A stretch of DNA of 64,000 nt, taken from assembly GCF_014193515.1 (NCBI RefSeq), contig NZ_BLXX01000005.1, forward strand, positions 293,370 through 357,369. Reading direction: 5' to 3'. Both the position numbers and the translations under genes were made by a program. Positions 28,183 through 36,467 of this stretch are shown here, in pieces. Each line of letters starts with the position of its first letter. Position 1 is the first letter of the stretch. A model generated the notes under the pieces. It was not told the origin of the DNA. It made no database searches and saw nothing but the letters and a program-made list of their open reading frames with translations. This DNA is from Geomonas silvestris (GTDB taxonomy: Bacteria; Desulfobacterota; Desulfuromonadia; Geobacterales; Geobacteraceae).

Positions 28183-28265
28183 CGCAGGTCGTTGGAGATA
28201 TCCTTCACGGTGATGTACCCGCAGTAGATGACGATACCCAGTGCTAAAACGACCATCGGTTCCAT
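27951..28265 (-). CDS. Possible small membrane protein overlapping the ttcA 3' end
   Basis: An ATG at 28265 has an excellent GGGAGG site 6 nt upstream. It opens MEPMVVLALGIVIYCGYITV, one membrane segment, and then KDISNDLRQEGV. Beyond about residue 28 the frame runs antisense inside ttcA and loses protein character (104 residues in all). The good start and TM suggest a real small gene whose original 3' end was lost or displaced, or a short translated leader. Function unknown. Confidence 0.35.
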   Translation of the reverse strand: MEPMVVLALGIVIYCGYITVKDISNDLRQEGVLVSPLSSKWRGWTLESAFRRLFFTKGLSRSKVSSSSFIFLRCRSAVPQTGQQQHTTGKRLLRENGMISFSST

Positions 28266-28363
28266 ACGCTACCTCCCTGCTTCGTGATGATCTCACCATA
28301 GCAGGACGGTGTGACAGAAAGTGTCGCAACTGAATTATCCACTCCACAAGGACCGCAAAGGAC

Positions 28364-29362
28364 ATGGCTCAAAAAGAGAAAAACATTCAGCGCATCAGAC
28401 TGGCAGTACAGTGGGGATTCCTCCTGTTTTCCCTGTACCTCGGCGTAACCTTCTACCGTTTCGTGCTGCATTTCCGCTCCGGCGGGGCAGCGCCGTTCGT
28501 GGAACGCCCCGATGGCGTGGAAGCCTTCCTTCCTATTTCGGCCCTGGTGAGCCTCAAGGGATGGCTCACCTCGGGAAGCATCAACAACATCCATCCGGCC
28601 GCGCTGGTTGTCTTCCTTGCGGTCATCGCCGTTTCCTGGCTCATGAAGCGCTCGTTCTGTTCCTGGATCTGTCCGGTCTCTACGCTGACTGAGGTGTGCT
28701 GGAAGGTCGGCACCAAGGTGTTCGGGAAGAACTTCCGTCTCTGGCTCTGGGCCGACTGGCTGCTGCGGCCGATAAAGTACCTGCTGTTGGTCTTCTTCGT
28801 CGGATCGATCCTGGTCGTGATGTCGCCGGACAGCGTGCGCGACTTCATCGTGGGTGACTACAACAAGACGGCCGACATCAAGATGCTCGACTTCTTCCTG
28901 CACATGTCCGGGACGCCGCTGCTGGTGATCTCCGGGCTTTTGCTCCTCTCCTTCTTCTTACGCAACCCGTTTTGCCGCTTTCTCTGCCCGTACGGCGCGC
29001 TGCTCGGGCTGGTGTCGCGCTTCTCTCCGGCCAAAGTGGAACGCTGTGCCAAGGCCTGCATCTCCTGCGGCGGCTGCAACAGGGCCTGCCCTTCGTACCT
29101 GGACGTGATGCACGGCGAGCGGGTGAAGTCGGAGGAGTGCATCGGCTGCCTGCGCTGCGTGTCGAGCTGCCCGAAGCCGGAGGCTTTGCAGGTGCGGCTT
29201 AAGGGCGGGAAGGTGGTGAGCGGGGCGGTGTTCGCCGCAGTGGTGGTCGGGGTCTTTATCGGGAGCACGCTCCTGGCGCGTATTACCGGGCACTGGCACA
29301 CCTCGATCCCCAAGGCGGAGTACCAGAGGCTCATCAACGAGGCGGACCGCATCAGCCATTAA
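28364..29362 (+). CDS. NapH/MauN-type membrane protein with two 4Fe-4S clusters
   Basis: A 332-residue polyferredoxin-type membrane protein. It has about five membrane segments, Cys motifs near the membrane (CSWICP and CRFLCPYGAL), and a cytoplasmic ferredoxin part with CISCGGCNRACP and CIGCLRCVSSCP, which fits two 4Fe-4S sites. A final membrane segment follows (GAVFAAVVVGVFIGSTLLA). NapH-like proteins pass electrons from quinol to periplasmic reductases; no reductase gene adjoins it here. A strong terminator follows at 29386. The start is ATG 28364. Confidence 0.87.
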   Translation: MAQKEKNIQRIRLAVQWGFLLFSLYLGVTFYRFVLHFRSGGAAPFVERPDGVEAFLPISALVSLKGWLTSGSINNIHPAALVVFLAVIAVSWLMKRSFCSWICPVSTLTEVCWKVGTKVFGKNFRLWLWADWLLRPIKYLLLVFFVGSILVVMSPDSVRDFIVGDYNKTADIKMLDFFLHMSGTPLLVISGLLLLSFFLRNPFCRFLCPYGALLGLVSRFSPAKVERCAKACISCGGCNRACPSYLDVMHGERVKSEECIGCLRCVSSCPKPEALQVRLKGGKVVSGAVFAAVVVGVFIGSTLLARITGHWHTSIPKAEYQRLINEADRISH

Positions 29363-29385
29363 GCCCTGTGATCGCAAGAAAAATG

Positions 29386-29424
29386 AAACGTCCCGCCGGG
29401 GTTCTACCGGCGGGACGTTTTTGT
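29386..29424 (+). terminator. Intrinsic terminator after the NapH-like gene
   Basis: AAACGTCCCGCCGG pairs with CCGGCGGGACGTTT around a short loop, followed by TTTTTGTTT. Confidence 0.93.
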
Positions 29425-29550
29425 TTGGGGGGGCGCTGGAAAAACGCCAAAACAACTGCAAATCCACCCCCGTCACTCCTTCACAAAAGGTCCATCCAGG
29501 AATTCCGGGGAAACTGGCAAGAGTCGCTCTAGAGCACTGCCGGCGGCCTT

Positions 29551-29691
29551 ACGTCCTCCCCTTTGCGAAGGGGAGACAGAGGGGATTTGCGGTTCGCCTT
29601 CGTGGCGCGCGTATCGGACTGTGGCAACTCTGGATGAAATCCCCCTGTCCCTTCGCAAAGAGGGGGACGCGGGGCCGCCAGGGGAGGACGT
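29551..29691. mobile_element. MITE-like palindromic repeat, copy 1
   Basis: Arms ACGTCCTCCCCTTTGCGAAG (from 29551) and, inverted, the matching strand ending at 29691 flank about 45 bp of non-coding DNA. Each arm also carries the GGGGGA-TTTGC block. Related blocks are at 63375-63436 (closely matching the left end, including GCCGGCGGC before it) and 57631-57661. No ORF lies inside. The structure fits a miniature inverted-repeat element. Confidence 0.55.
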
Positions 29692-29753
29692 GACGCCAAC
29701 TGCCTTGTGGGGGAACGTACCTTTGTTTGAGTGGTAGGGGCGCATGATTGCGA

Positions 29754-29787
29754 ACAAAAAAAGGGACGGCATCGCTGCCGTCCCTTT
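29754..29787 (-). terminator. Intrinsic terminator of dksA
   Basis: AAAGGGACGGCA and TGCCGTCCCTTT pair around a TCGC loop. Read on the minus strand, the stem is followed by a run of T residues, 20 bp past the dksA stop. Confidence 0.92.
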
Positions 29788-29807
29788 GTAGTTGCTGTAT
29801 GTACTGC

Positions 29808-30227
29808 TTATCCTTCTTCTTCCTCGCCCAGCGCGATGTCGCGGTAGGCGCGGTCTTCTTCGAAGCGCTTGGTCTGGGCCTGCTGCTTCTCCAGGTCGGC
29901 CTTGCACTTCACACAATGGCGGGCGAAAGGAACAATCTTCAACCTGCCGATGGGAATCTCTTCTTCACACTCTTCACAAATTCCGTATTCACCTTCTTCA
30001 AGTCTTAGCAGTGCTTCATCTATGTTGCGCAGTTTCTCACGCTCACGGTCGCCCAGAAGCAGACCCAGTTCACGATCGCGTTCACTGGATGCCTGGTCGT
30101 AAATGTCACCACTGGGTTCATTCACCGGAATATCAGATCCGGACTTAACCGTTTTGTTGATCTCTTTAAGCGTTTCTTCCTTCATCTTAAGAAGCATCGC
30201 TTTCAATTCTTCGGGTTTTTCAGTCAT
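29808..30227 (-). CDS. dksA: RNA polymerase-binding transcription factor DksA
   Basis: Binds the RNA polymerase secondary channel and acts with ppGpp on rRNA and amino-acid promoters. The 139-residue protein has the coiled-coil arm (LKAMLLKMKEETLKEINK to REREKLRNIDEALLRLEEGE). The C4 zinc finger is complete (YGICEECEEEI and ARHCVKCKADLE, CxxC twice). DQASSERDRE carries the coiled-coil tip acidic residues (Asp-x-x-Asp-type). Start: ATG 30227. It is followed by its own terminator. Upstream, 85 bp away, is the stop of rimO on the same strand. Confidence 0.95.
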   Translation of the reverse strand: MTEKPEELKAMLLKMKEETLKEINKTVKSGSDIPVNEPSGDIYDQASSERDRELGLLLGDREREKLRNIDEALLRLEEGEYGICEECEEEIPIGRLKIVPFARHCVKCKADLEKQQAQTKRFEEDRAYRDIALGEEEEG

Positions 30228-30311
30228 GTATACTCCACTCCGTTTATTCGAGGTGCCCTAAAAGGCGACGCAATAATACAGCATTAAAGGGTCATGTCAA
30301 GTCAAAAGCCC

Positions 30312-31658
30312 TTACTGCACTATCTCACCGATCAAGTCGTAATCTGACGAGTCGGTGATCTTCAATCGGACAATATCGCCCACATTGGCATTCCCTGCAG
30401 TGATATAAACCTGCCCGTCCACGTCGGGCGCCTGGCGCGAGGAACGTCCCCTCAACAGCAGTTCGGTCTCCTCGCTGTAACCCTCAACCAGTACCTCTTC
30501 TTCACTATCGACCAGGGTGCGGTTGTGCTTGAAGGAAACCCGCGCCTGGGTGCGCATCAGTTTTTTGTGACGCTCGCGCTTGACGCGCTCGGAAACCTGG
30601 TCCGGCATCTCCGCTGCCGGGGTTCCCTCTTCACGCGAGTAGCAGAAGACGCCCAGGCGGTCGAAACGGGTCTCCTCGACGTACTGCAAAAGGGTCTTGA
30701 AGTCCTCGTTGGTCTCGCCCGGGAAACCGACGATGAGCGAGGTCCTGATGGCGATGTCCGGGATCTCGGTCCTGAGCTTCGTGATCAGTTCGCGGATCTG
30801 CGCCTCGCCGCTGCGCCGCCCCATGCGCTTCAGGATCGGATCGCTGATGTGCTGGATGGGGAGGTCCAGGTACTTGCAGACCTTGGGCTCGTTTTTCATG
30901 AGCTGGATGAGCGAGTCGGTGACCCCGTCCGGGTAGGCGTAGAGGAGGCGGATCCACTTGAGCCCCTCCATCTTGGCGAGTTCCTGGACCAGCTGTTCGA
31001 GCGTCGGCTTGTCTACGAGGTCCTTGCCGTAGGCGGTGATGTCCTGGGCGATCAGGTTGAGTTCCTTGACGCCGCCGGCGACCAGTCCGGCTGCTTCCTG
31101 GAGCAGGCTCTGCAGCGGGCGCGAGCGGTGGTCGCCGCGCAAGGACGGGATCACGCAGTAGGAGCAGCGGTTCGAGCACCCTTCGGCGATCTTCAGGTAG
31201 GCGGTGTAGTGCGGCGAGGACTGCATGCGCGGCAACTCGTCGTTGTAGACGAAGTTGGGGTCGCCGGTGTAGCAGAGCTGTTCGGTGCTGCCGCGCTTCT
31301 CGGCAACAATCTCGACGATGCGCGGGTAGTCGCCGGTGCCGACGAAGATATCGACCTCGGGGAGTTCGCGGGCCAGTTCCTCCTGGTAGCGCTGGGGGAG
31401 GCAACCGGTCACGATCAAGAGGTTGCAGTTGCCGTCGTGCTTGCGGTCGGCCAGGTCGAGGATGGTGTCGATGCTCTCCTGCTTGGCCTCTTTTATGAAG
31501 GAGCAGGTGTTGACGATGATGATGTCCGCCTGCATCTCGTCGGTCGTTACCTCGAAACCGGCCTGCGCCAGGTACCCGAGCATGACCTCGGCATCGACCA
31601 GGTTCTTGGGGCAGCCCAGGCTGACCAGGCTCACTTTTTCGGTTTTCTTCTCGCTCAA
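30312..31658 (-). CDS. rimO: Ribosomal protein S12 methylthiotransferase RimO
   Basis: Radical-SAM enzyme that methylthiolates an Asp of ribosomal protein S12. The 448-residue protein shows the three N-terminal cluster cysteines ([20 protein letters not shown] and TGCLPQRY). The radical-SAM motif is CSNRCSYC ([20 protein letters not shown]), followed by the conserved [17 protein letters not shown] and a TRAM domain. The [11 protein letters not shown]-terminus is the RimO rather than MiaB form. Start: ATG 31658. It lies between dksA and yajQ, all on the minus strand. Confidence 0.96.
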   Translation of the reverse strand: MSEKKTEKVSLVSLGCPKNLVDAEVMLGYLAQAGFEVTTDEMQADIIIVNTCSFIKEAKQESIDTILDLADRKHDGNCNLLIVTGCLPQRYQEELARELPEVDIFVGTGDYPRIVEIVAEKRGSTEQLCYTGDPNFVYNDELPRMQSSPHYTAYLKIAEGCSNRCSYCVIPSLRGDHRSRPLQSLLQEAAGLVAGGVKELNLIAQDITAYGKDLVDKPTLEQLVQELAKMEGLKWIRLLYAYPDGVTDSLIQLMKNEPKVCKYLDLPIQHISDPILKRMGRRSGEAQIRELITKLRTEIPDIAIRTSLIVGFPGETNEDFKTLLQYVEETRFDRLGVFCYSREEGTPAAEMPDQVSERVKRERHKKLMRTQARVSFKHNRTLVDSEEEVLVEGYSEETELLLRGRSSRQAPDVDGQVYITAGNANVGDIVRLKITDSSDYDLIGEIVQ

Positions 31659-31711
31659 AAAAATACTCCTTGGGTAAACGGCTTAACTGTTGAGTGCTGC
31701 CGTGAAACTGT

Positions 31712-31781
31712 TTGGGACTAAAGGGACGGAAGGGACTGGATGGACGGACGGACCTTAGGCCCCAGCCCCTAGCCCCTGCCT
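31712..31781. repeat. Two short simple repeats (GGACGGA and CCCCTAG types) after yajQ
   Basis: A run of GGACGGA-like units (31718-31754) followed by degenerate CCCCTAG/CCCCTGC heptads (31758-31790, reaching the yajQ stop). Part of a general pattern of intergenic 6-7-bp tandem motifs in this window. Confidence 0.55.
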
Positions 31782-32267
31782 CTAGCTCCTGAAGTTGACG
31801 AACTGCATGTCGATCTCCAGGTCCTTTCCCTTGAGCAGGGCGATGATGGCCTGCAGGTCGTCGATGTTCTTGCCGGTGACGCGCACCTGGTCGTCCTGGA
31901 TCTGGCTTTGGACCTTAAGCTTGCTCTCCTTGATGACCTGGCCGATCTCCTTGGCTTTCTCCTTGGAGATGCCGACCTGCAGGGTGATGATCTGCCGCAC
32001 CATCCCGCCGGAGGCCTGCTCGACCTTGCCGTACTGCAGCGCCTTGGGGGAGATGTTGCGCTTGATGAACTTGGACTGGAGGATGTCGATGATGGCCTTG
32101 AGGCGGAAGTCGTCATCCGCCAGGACCTTTACGGTCTCCTTCTCGAGGGTCACCTCGCTCTTGGACCCCTTGAAGTCGTAGCGCTGGCCGATCTCCTTCA
32201 CGGTCTGGTTGATCGCGTTGTCAACCTCCTGCATTTCCACCTTGGAAACGATGTCAAACGACGGCAT
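31782..32267 (-). CDS. YajQ family nucleotide-binding protein
   Basis: A 161-residue protein of the YajQ/UPF0234 family, of normal length. [20 protein letters not shown] and [16 protein letters not shown] are family signatures, and [15 protein letters not shown] ends the protein as in its relatives. Some members bind cyclic di-GMP and affect transcription; whether this one does cannot be told here. Start: ATG 32267 with AGGAGG. It is followed by rimO on the same strand, with a short simple repeat in the gap, and preceded by lolA. Confidence 0.93.
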   Translation of the reverse strand: MPSFDIVSKVEMQEVDNAINQTVKEIGQRYDFKGSKSEVTLEKETVKVLADDDFRLKAIIDILQSKFIKRNISPKALQYGKVEQASGGMVRQIITLQVGISKEKAKEIGQVIKESKLKVQSQIQDDQVRVTGKNIDDLQAIIALLKGKDLEIDMQFVNFRS

Positions 32268-32285
32268 GCGAACCTCCTGAAAAGA

Positions 32286-32312
32286 ATCGGGTCGAGGTCA
32301 GGTTGAGGTTTG
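32286..32312. repeat. AGGTTGAGG repeat, intergenic copy upstream of yajQ
   Basis: GTCGAGGTCAGGTTGAGGTT and, near 32387-32402, an inverted partner (CCTCAACCTCG) occupy the gap between lolA and yajQ. Same family as at 746-775, 38857-38870 and 44986-45010. Confidence 0.65.
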
Positions 32313-32402
32313 GAAAACCTGCAAGCAGTCCTGAACCCTGTTATGTGTTGCTTGATCGCGGCGGGCTCGCCCGAGTGCTCAGAGCGTTGCCTCAACCTCG
32401 CC

Positions 32403-33110
32403 TTACCGCTTTATGACCTCGACCCCCGAGGGGACCTTGAAGGTGAACTTGCCGGAGTCCACGCCGCGGTTGGGCCTCACGTTGCTGTACTCGATCCGGG
32501 TGGTGTTGCCGGTCGGGTCGGTCACCATCGAGGAGACGATGGGAAACGGCGTGCTCGGGTGCCCCTTGGCGACGAACTGGTCCACGGCTGCGGCCTGGAT
32601 GGTGAGCTGCAGCTTCGCCATGGCCGGGTTCTTCTGCTTCGGGGTGAGCTCGAGAACGTAGTTCCCTTTCTTGTCCTTCTGCTCGGTGCCGAAGGCGATG
32701 TTGAAGTCCTTGGAGACGTGGCCCATGCCGGTCAGGTAGTTGAGCGCGACCGCGTTGCCGCCGGCGAACATCTGCGCCAGGTCCATCACCATGACCTGCT
32801 TCTGGTCCGGCAGGTAGTACCAGACCTTCTTGCCGTTGCAGACGATCTGCTGCTTGGGCTTGGTGTAGTTGAAGCGGAACATGGCGTCCTTGCCGCCGCC
32901 TTTCTTGATGAAGAGCTCGCCGCCCCCCTTCTCTTCGCGCTTCATCGCGCTTATGGTGCTTCTCTGGCTGAAGTCGGCCTGCACGTCGTTGAGCGTGGCG
33001 TACCCCTGCTCGAGGGTGCGCACCACCTGGTTCAGGTCGGCGGCGGAGCAGAGCGAGGCTGCGAAGGCGATCAGGACACTGGTAAGGACGGCAATTCTGG
33101 TAACGCTCAT
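32403..33110 (-). CDS. lolA: Outer-membrane lipoprotein carrier protein LolA
   Basis: Periplasmic chaperone that escorts lipoproteins from the LolCDE complex to the outer membrane. The 235-residue protein has a signal peptide (ending CSAADL) and a LolA fold: LEQGYATLNDVQADFSQRST, MFRFNYTKPKQQIVCNGKKV, then DGYLPDQKQV-type strands. ATG 33110 with a GGGAG site was chosen. Length and the Trp-containing hydrophobic strands match the Geobacter/deltaproteobacterial branch, which is more divergent than E. coli LolA. It precedes yajQ on the same strand. Confidence 0.85.
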   Translation of the reverse strand: MSVTRIAVLTSVLIAFAASLCSAADLNQVVRTLEQGYATLNDVQADFSQRSTISAMKREEKGGGELFIKKGGGKDAMFRFNYTKPKQQIVCNGKKVWYYLPDQKQVMVMDLAQMFAGGNAVALNYLTGMGHVSKDFNIAFGTEQKDKKGNYVLELTPKQKNPAMAKLQLTIQAAAVDQFVAKGHPSTPFPIVSSMVTDPTGNTTRIEYSNVRPNRGVDSGKFTFKVPSGVEVIKR

Positions 33111-33271
33111 TTTTTCTCCCCCGAGAAGCTGCAAAGGCGACACTCTGTCGCCTCGGCCTGCTTGGTACGCTGCTTTTGAGCCCGACGCGGCACGCGGGCT
33201 GGGACCCGGCGTACTCCTAGGGCGACATGACCGGCCATTCTGCCATACAACCCGAAGCCACGCAACTTCTT

Positions 33272-33907
33272 TTAGTTGGCGGCGCCGGCGCCCGGAACGA
33301 CCTGCCAGGAGGCGGCCTTGGGAGCCAGGTAGATGCTGCCGGGGCAGGATTCCCCGTCGATAAGGACGCGAGCCTCGAGAATCACGGCTGCCGCCGCGGC
33401 CGGCGCTTCGCCGAGTGCGACCGCCACGAGTGCCCCTGCCTCCCCCTGCCTGAGGACCGGGGGGGACGGGAGCAGCGGGAGGTGCAGCGCTTCGCCCAAG
33501 GCGTTGAGGCAGGCGGAGCCGAGGATGTTGCCGACCTCCTGCAGGGCCGAGAGTTCCAGCTCGGAAAGGGGATGTTTCGGCGCTGCCGGCTCGTGGAGGA
33601 GTAATTCGAGGATGCGCCGGGTGCTCGCGGCGCTCAGCACGACGCTGAAACTGCCGGGGAGGTCTCCGAGTATCTGCAGGCTGAGCAGGGTTGCCGCGTC
33701 GGAGTGCGCCGCTGTTCCCGATGCCGGCAGGGCGTCAGGCTGGCCCAGGCGCGGCTCTTCGCAGCGGACCGGTGCGCCCAGGAGTTGCTCCAGCGCGCCG
33801 GCGGCCTGGCGCAGGGCGATTGCTGCGGCGGTTTTGAAGGGGGCGGGGTCGCCATCACGCAGGATGAGCGGTGCAGCGATTGCCTGGAAGGTTCCCTTGG
33901 GGTTCAT
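33272..33907 (-). CDS. CheC/CheX-type chemotaxis protein
   Basis: A 211-residue protein with a CheC-like signature, LSELELSALQEVGNILGSAC, in which Glu and Asn of the E-x-x-N core are present. CheC-family proteins dephosphorylate CheY-P or adapt receptors. The first half (about residues 1-95) has weak similarity and could carry a second, degenerate copy. ATG 33907 overlaps the cheA stop (ATGA, 4 nt), so translation is coupled. It ends the chemotaxis operon. No CheD gene follows, so partnering is unknown. Confidence 0.75.
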   Translation of the reverse strand: MNPKGTFQAIAAPLILRDGDPAPFKTAAAIALRQAAGALEQLLGAPVRCEEPRLGQPDALPASGTAAHSDAATLLSLQILGDLPGSFSVVLSAASTRRILELLLHEPAAPKHPLSELELSALQEVGNILGSACLNALGEALHLPLLPSPPVLRQGEAGALVAVALGEAPAAAAAVILEARVLIDGESCPGSIYLAPKAASWQVVPGAGAAN

Positions 33908-35601
33908 AGGAGATCCGCGATGTCCAGCAGGGTTATCAGTTCGCCGTCCCCAAGGACCGCCCCGCCCCCCAGCCCCGGGAGTTTGGAGAGCGGCCGACCA
34001 AGCGGCTTTATGTAGAGTTCGTGCTGCCCGAGGAGCCGGTCCACCACGATGCCGACCCGCCGTCCCTTCGCCTCGGTCACGAAAAGCGGCACGATGCCGT
34101 CGGGGAAACGCCCCAAGGGGAGCCCCAGGGCACGGTTCAGGCTCAAAAGCGGCAGCGCCTCGTCGTCCAGGTGGAAAACGGGACGGTTGCCGACCGTGGC
34201 CATCTGGTGGCGCCGCAATTCGAAGGTGCGCAGTACCGCAGTGACCGGCACCGCCCCCTTGATGGGACCGCACTGCACCACCAGCGCGTGGATGATGGCG
34301 ATGGTCATGGGGAGGGTGAGGGTGAAACTGGTCCCTTTGCCCGGTTCGCTCTCGATGGCGAGCGTCCCGCCCAGTTTCTGGATCGAGGCGTTCACCGCGT
34401 CCATGCCGACGCCGCGACCGGAGACGTCGGTCACCTCGCGCGCCGTGGAGAACCCGGGGATGCAGGAGAGCATGAGCGCCTGGCGCGGCGAGAGCTGCCC
34501 CGCCTCTTCGGGGGAGATGAGCCCTTTGCGGATCGCCGAGGCGATCATCCGCTCGGGGACCATGCCGCGGCCGTCGTCGCTTACCGTCACCAGCACGCGG
34601 TCCCGGTCCCGGGCCACCGAGAGCCGCACCACGCCCCGGGCCGGCTTGCCGGCCGCCACGCGGTCGGAACTCTCCTCCATGCCGTGGTCCACGGCGTTAC
34701 GCAGCATGTGGTTGATGGGATCGACCAGGCTCTCCAGGATGCTGCGGTCGAGACCTATCTCGCGCCCCACGATCTCGAAGTGGAGCTCCTTGCCGCTTTT
34801 TTTGGCGAGGGCCCGCACCGAGCGCTGGAAACGGTCGGCGATCGCCTCGAAGGGCATCAGGCGCACCTTCATCACCTCGTCGTGCAGGGCGCGCAAGAGC
34901 TTGGCGGTCTCCCCCACGGCCTCGCCCAGCTGGGGAGAGGAGAGGTCCCGGTTGATGCTCAGGAGCCGGTTCTTGTTGGTGATCAGTTCGCCGGTCAGGT
35001 TGGCCAGGTGGTCCAAAAGCTCGGTCTTCACCCGAACGCTGGTCACCTCGAGTTCCTTGGCGCGCTCGGGCTCGGCGGGCGCTGGGCCCGGGGACGGCTC
35101 GGCAGCCGGTGCGGCTGCCGGTGCAGCTGCCGGTGCGGCTGCGGCGCTCGCAACGGCTGTGGCTGGCGACGGCTGTGCGCTCGGAGTCGGGACCGGTTCC
35201 GCTGCCGACCGGGGAGCTGGCGGGGCCGGCGTGTAGCTCGCCAGCCGCTCCGGCAGGTCCCCCGCCGGGGTGCGCGGCTCCCGCCCCGCCTCCAGGTCGA
35301 CCAGCATCCGCTCGATGAGGTCGCTCCCCTCCAAAAGGAGGTCAGCCACGCCGGAGTCGAAGACGAGCCCCTGGTCGCGGACCCGGAGCATCAGGTCCTC
35401 CATGCGGTGGGCCACCTCGACGACGTCGCCGTACTCCATGGACGCAGCCATCCCCTTCAGGGAGTGGGCCCCCCGAAACAGGGTGTCGATCCCGGCGCGG
35501 TCCTCGGGACGCTCTTCGAGCCCGACCACGGTCTCGTTGATGGCCCTCAGGTACTCCCGGGCCTCGGACAGAAAGAGGCTGCGGTACTGCGACATGTCCA
35601 T
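33904..35601 (-). CDS. cheA: Chemotaxis histidine kinase CheA
   Basis: A 565-residue CheA. HPt domain with the phospho-accepting His46 (GAHSLKGMAAS), then a Pro/Ala linker (about residues 130-185) in place of a P2 CheY-binding domain. The dimerisation domain (LTGELITNKNRLLSIN), HATPase (N box LRNAVDHGMEE, G1 SDDGRGM, G2 GRGVGMDAV) and C-terminal CheW-like domain follow. ATG 35601 has a GGGGG site. cheY is 3 nt upstream and the CheC-like gene overlaps by 4 nt. Absence of P2 has been reported in several environmental CheA proteins and may affect phosphotransfer to CheY. Confidence 0.94.
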   Translation of the reverse strand: MDMSQYRSLFLSEAREYLRAINETVVGLEERPEDRAGIDTLFRGAHSLKGMAASMEYGDVVEVAHRMEDLMLRVRDQGLVFDSGVADLLLEGSDLIERMLVDLEAGREPRTPAGDLPERLASYTPAPPAPRSAAEPVPTPSAQPSPATAVASAAAAPAAAPAAAPAAEPSPGPAPAEPERAKELEVTSVRVKTELLDHLANLTGELITNKNRLLSINRDLSSPQLGEAVGETAKLLRALHDEVMKVRLMPFEAIADRFQRSVRALAKKSGKELHFEIVGREIGLDRSILESLVDPINHMLRNAVDHGMEESSDRVAAGKPARGVVRLSVARDRDRVLVTVSDDGRGMVPERMIASAIRKGLISPEEAGQLSPRQALMLSCIPGFSTAREVTDVSGRGVGMDAVNASIQKLGGTLAIESEPGKGTSFTLTLPMTIAIIHALVVQCGPIKGAVPVTAVLRTFELRRHQMATVGNRPVFHLDDEALPLLSLNRALGLPLGRFPDGIVPLFVTEAKGRRVGIVVDRLLGQHELYIKPLGRPLSKLPGLGGGAVLGDGELITLLDIADLL

Positions 35602-35604
35602 GTG

Positions 35605-35970
35605 TTATCCCCCGCAGACGTCCCGGAGCACCTGGACCACGTGCTCGGGATTGAAGGGTTTGAGTATGAACGCCCTGGCTCCGGCCTCACTGGCGGCCTG
35701 GGTCATCGATTCCTGGCCCACCGCGCTGCACATCACCACGCGGGCGGCGGGGTCGAGCGCCATGATCTCTGCGAGCGCCTCGATGCCGCTTTTGTTGGGC
35801 ATCACGATGTCCAGGGTGACCAGCTCGGGGGAGCTTTCCCGGAAGCGGGCCACCGCCTCGTTGCCGTCGGCGGCCTCGGCCACCACCTGGTACCCCTGTC
35901 CTTCCAATAGGTCGCGCAGCATCTTTCTCATAAACAGCGAATCGTCGACTACCATGACCGTGGTGGCCAT
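35605..35970 (-). CDS. cheY: CheY-like response regulator
   Basis: A single receiver domain of 121 residues: acidic pair Asp9-Asp10, phospho-acceptor Asp54 (LVTLDIVMPNKSG), conserved Thr/Ser position in VVMCSAVG and the Lys in FILKPF. There is no output domain, so it acts by binding the motor, CheA or another partner. It lies between cheW and cheA in the minus-strand chemotaxis operon, with only 3 nt to the cheA start. A role in motor control, type IV pili or a non-motility system cannot be told from the sequence. Confidence 0.92.
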   Translation of the reverse strand: MATTVMVVDDSLFMRKMLRDLLEGQGYQVVAEAADGNEAVARFRESSPELVTLDIVMPNKSGIEALAEIMALDPAARVVMCSAVGQESMTQAASEAGARAFILKPFNPEHVVQVLRDVCGG

Positions 35971-36038
35971 TTACTCCTCCTGGACCTGCGCGTGATCTGT
36001 TGCCCGCTTTCCCCGCGAGGGCGGCGCCGCCGCCCGGG

Positions 36039-36467
36039 TCAGGCCGAGCCGGCCAGCCCCTTTTCCAGGGAGTCGAGCAGCGTCCCCACCCTGAGGAGCC
36101 GGTACGCCCCCTGTGCCGTCTCGAGGACCTCGTCCCAGAGACCGCCGTCGCCGGCGCTGCGGGCGAGGACCGTGGAGGCCGGCACCACGGACTGGACCCC
36201 GTCCACCCAGAGTGCCAGGCCGGCGAGCCGCGTGTCGAGCACCAGGACCTTCCCCTGGTTGCGCGTCTGGCGCCCCTGGCCGAGGTAGAGCCTCAGGTCG
36301 ACCAGCGCGGTGAGTGCGCCGTGGAAGTTGATGAGCCCGACGAAGTGGGGCGGCGCCTTGGGTATCGGGTAGCTCTCCAGGGGCTCCATGACCTCGGCCA
36401 CCTCCTGGAGTTCGAAGGCGTAGCCCTTCCCGTGCAGCGTGAAGAGAAGCAGGCGCTCCTCCATCAC
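36039..36467 (-). CDS. cheW: Chemotaxis coupling protein CheW
   Basis: A 142-residue CheW that joins the receptor to CheA. The SH3-like double barrel is seen in [40 protein letters not shown] and [18 protein letters not shown]. The ATG at 36467 overlaps the MCP stop (ATGA). Fairly divergent in its second half, where [15 protein letters not shown] replaces the usual helix end. Gene order cheR-mcp-cheW-cheY-cheA-cheC-like supports the call. Confidence 0.9.
   Translation of the reverse strand: MMEERLLLFTLHGKGYAFELQEVAEVMEPLESYPIPKAPPHFVGLINFHGALTALVDLRLYLGQGRQTRNQGKVLVLDTRLAGLALWVDGVQSVVPASTVLARSAGDGGLWDEVLETAQGAYRLLRVGTLLDSLEKGLAGSA

Noticed and set aside
34021..35910. Long plus-strand frame opposite cheA (629 codons)
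   Set aside because: Antisense shadow of a high-GC gene; His/Gly/Arg-rich composition and no family signal.
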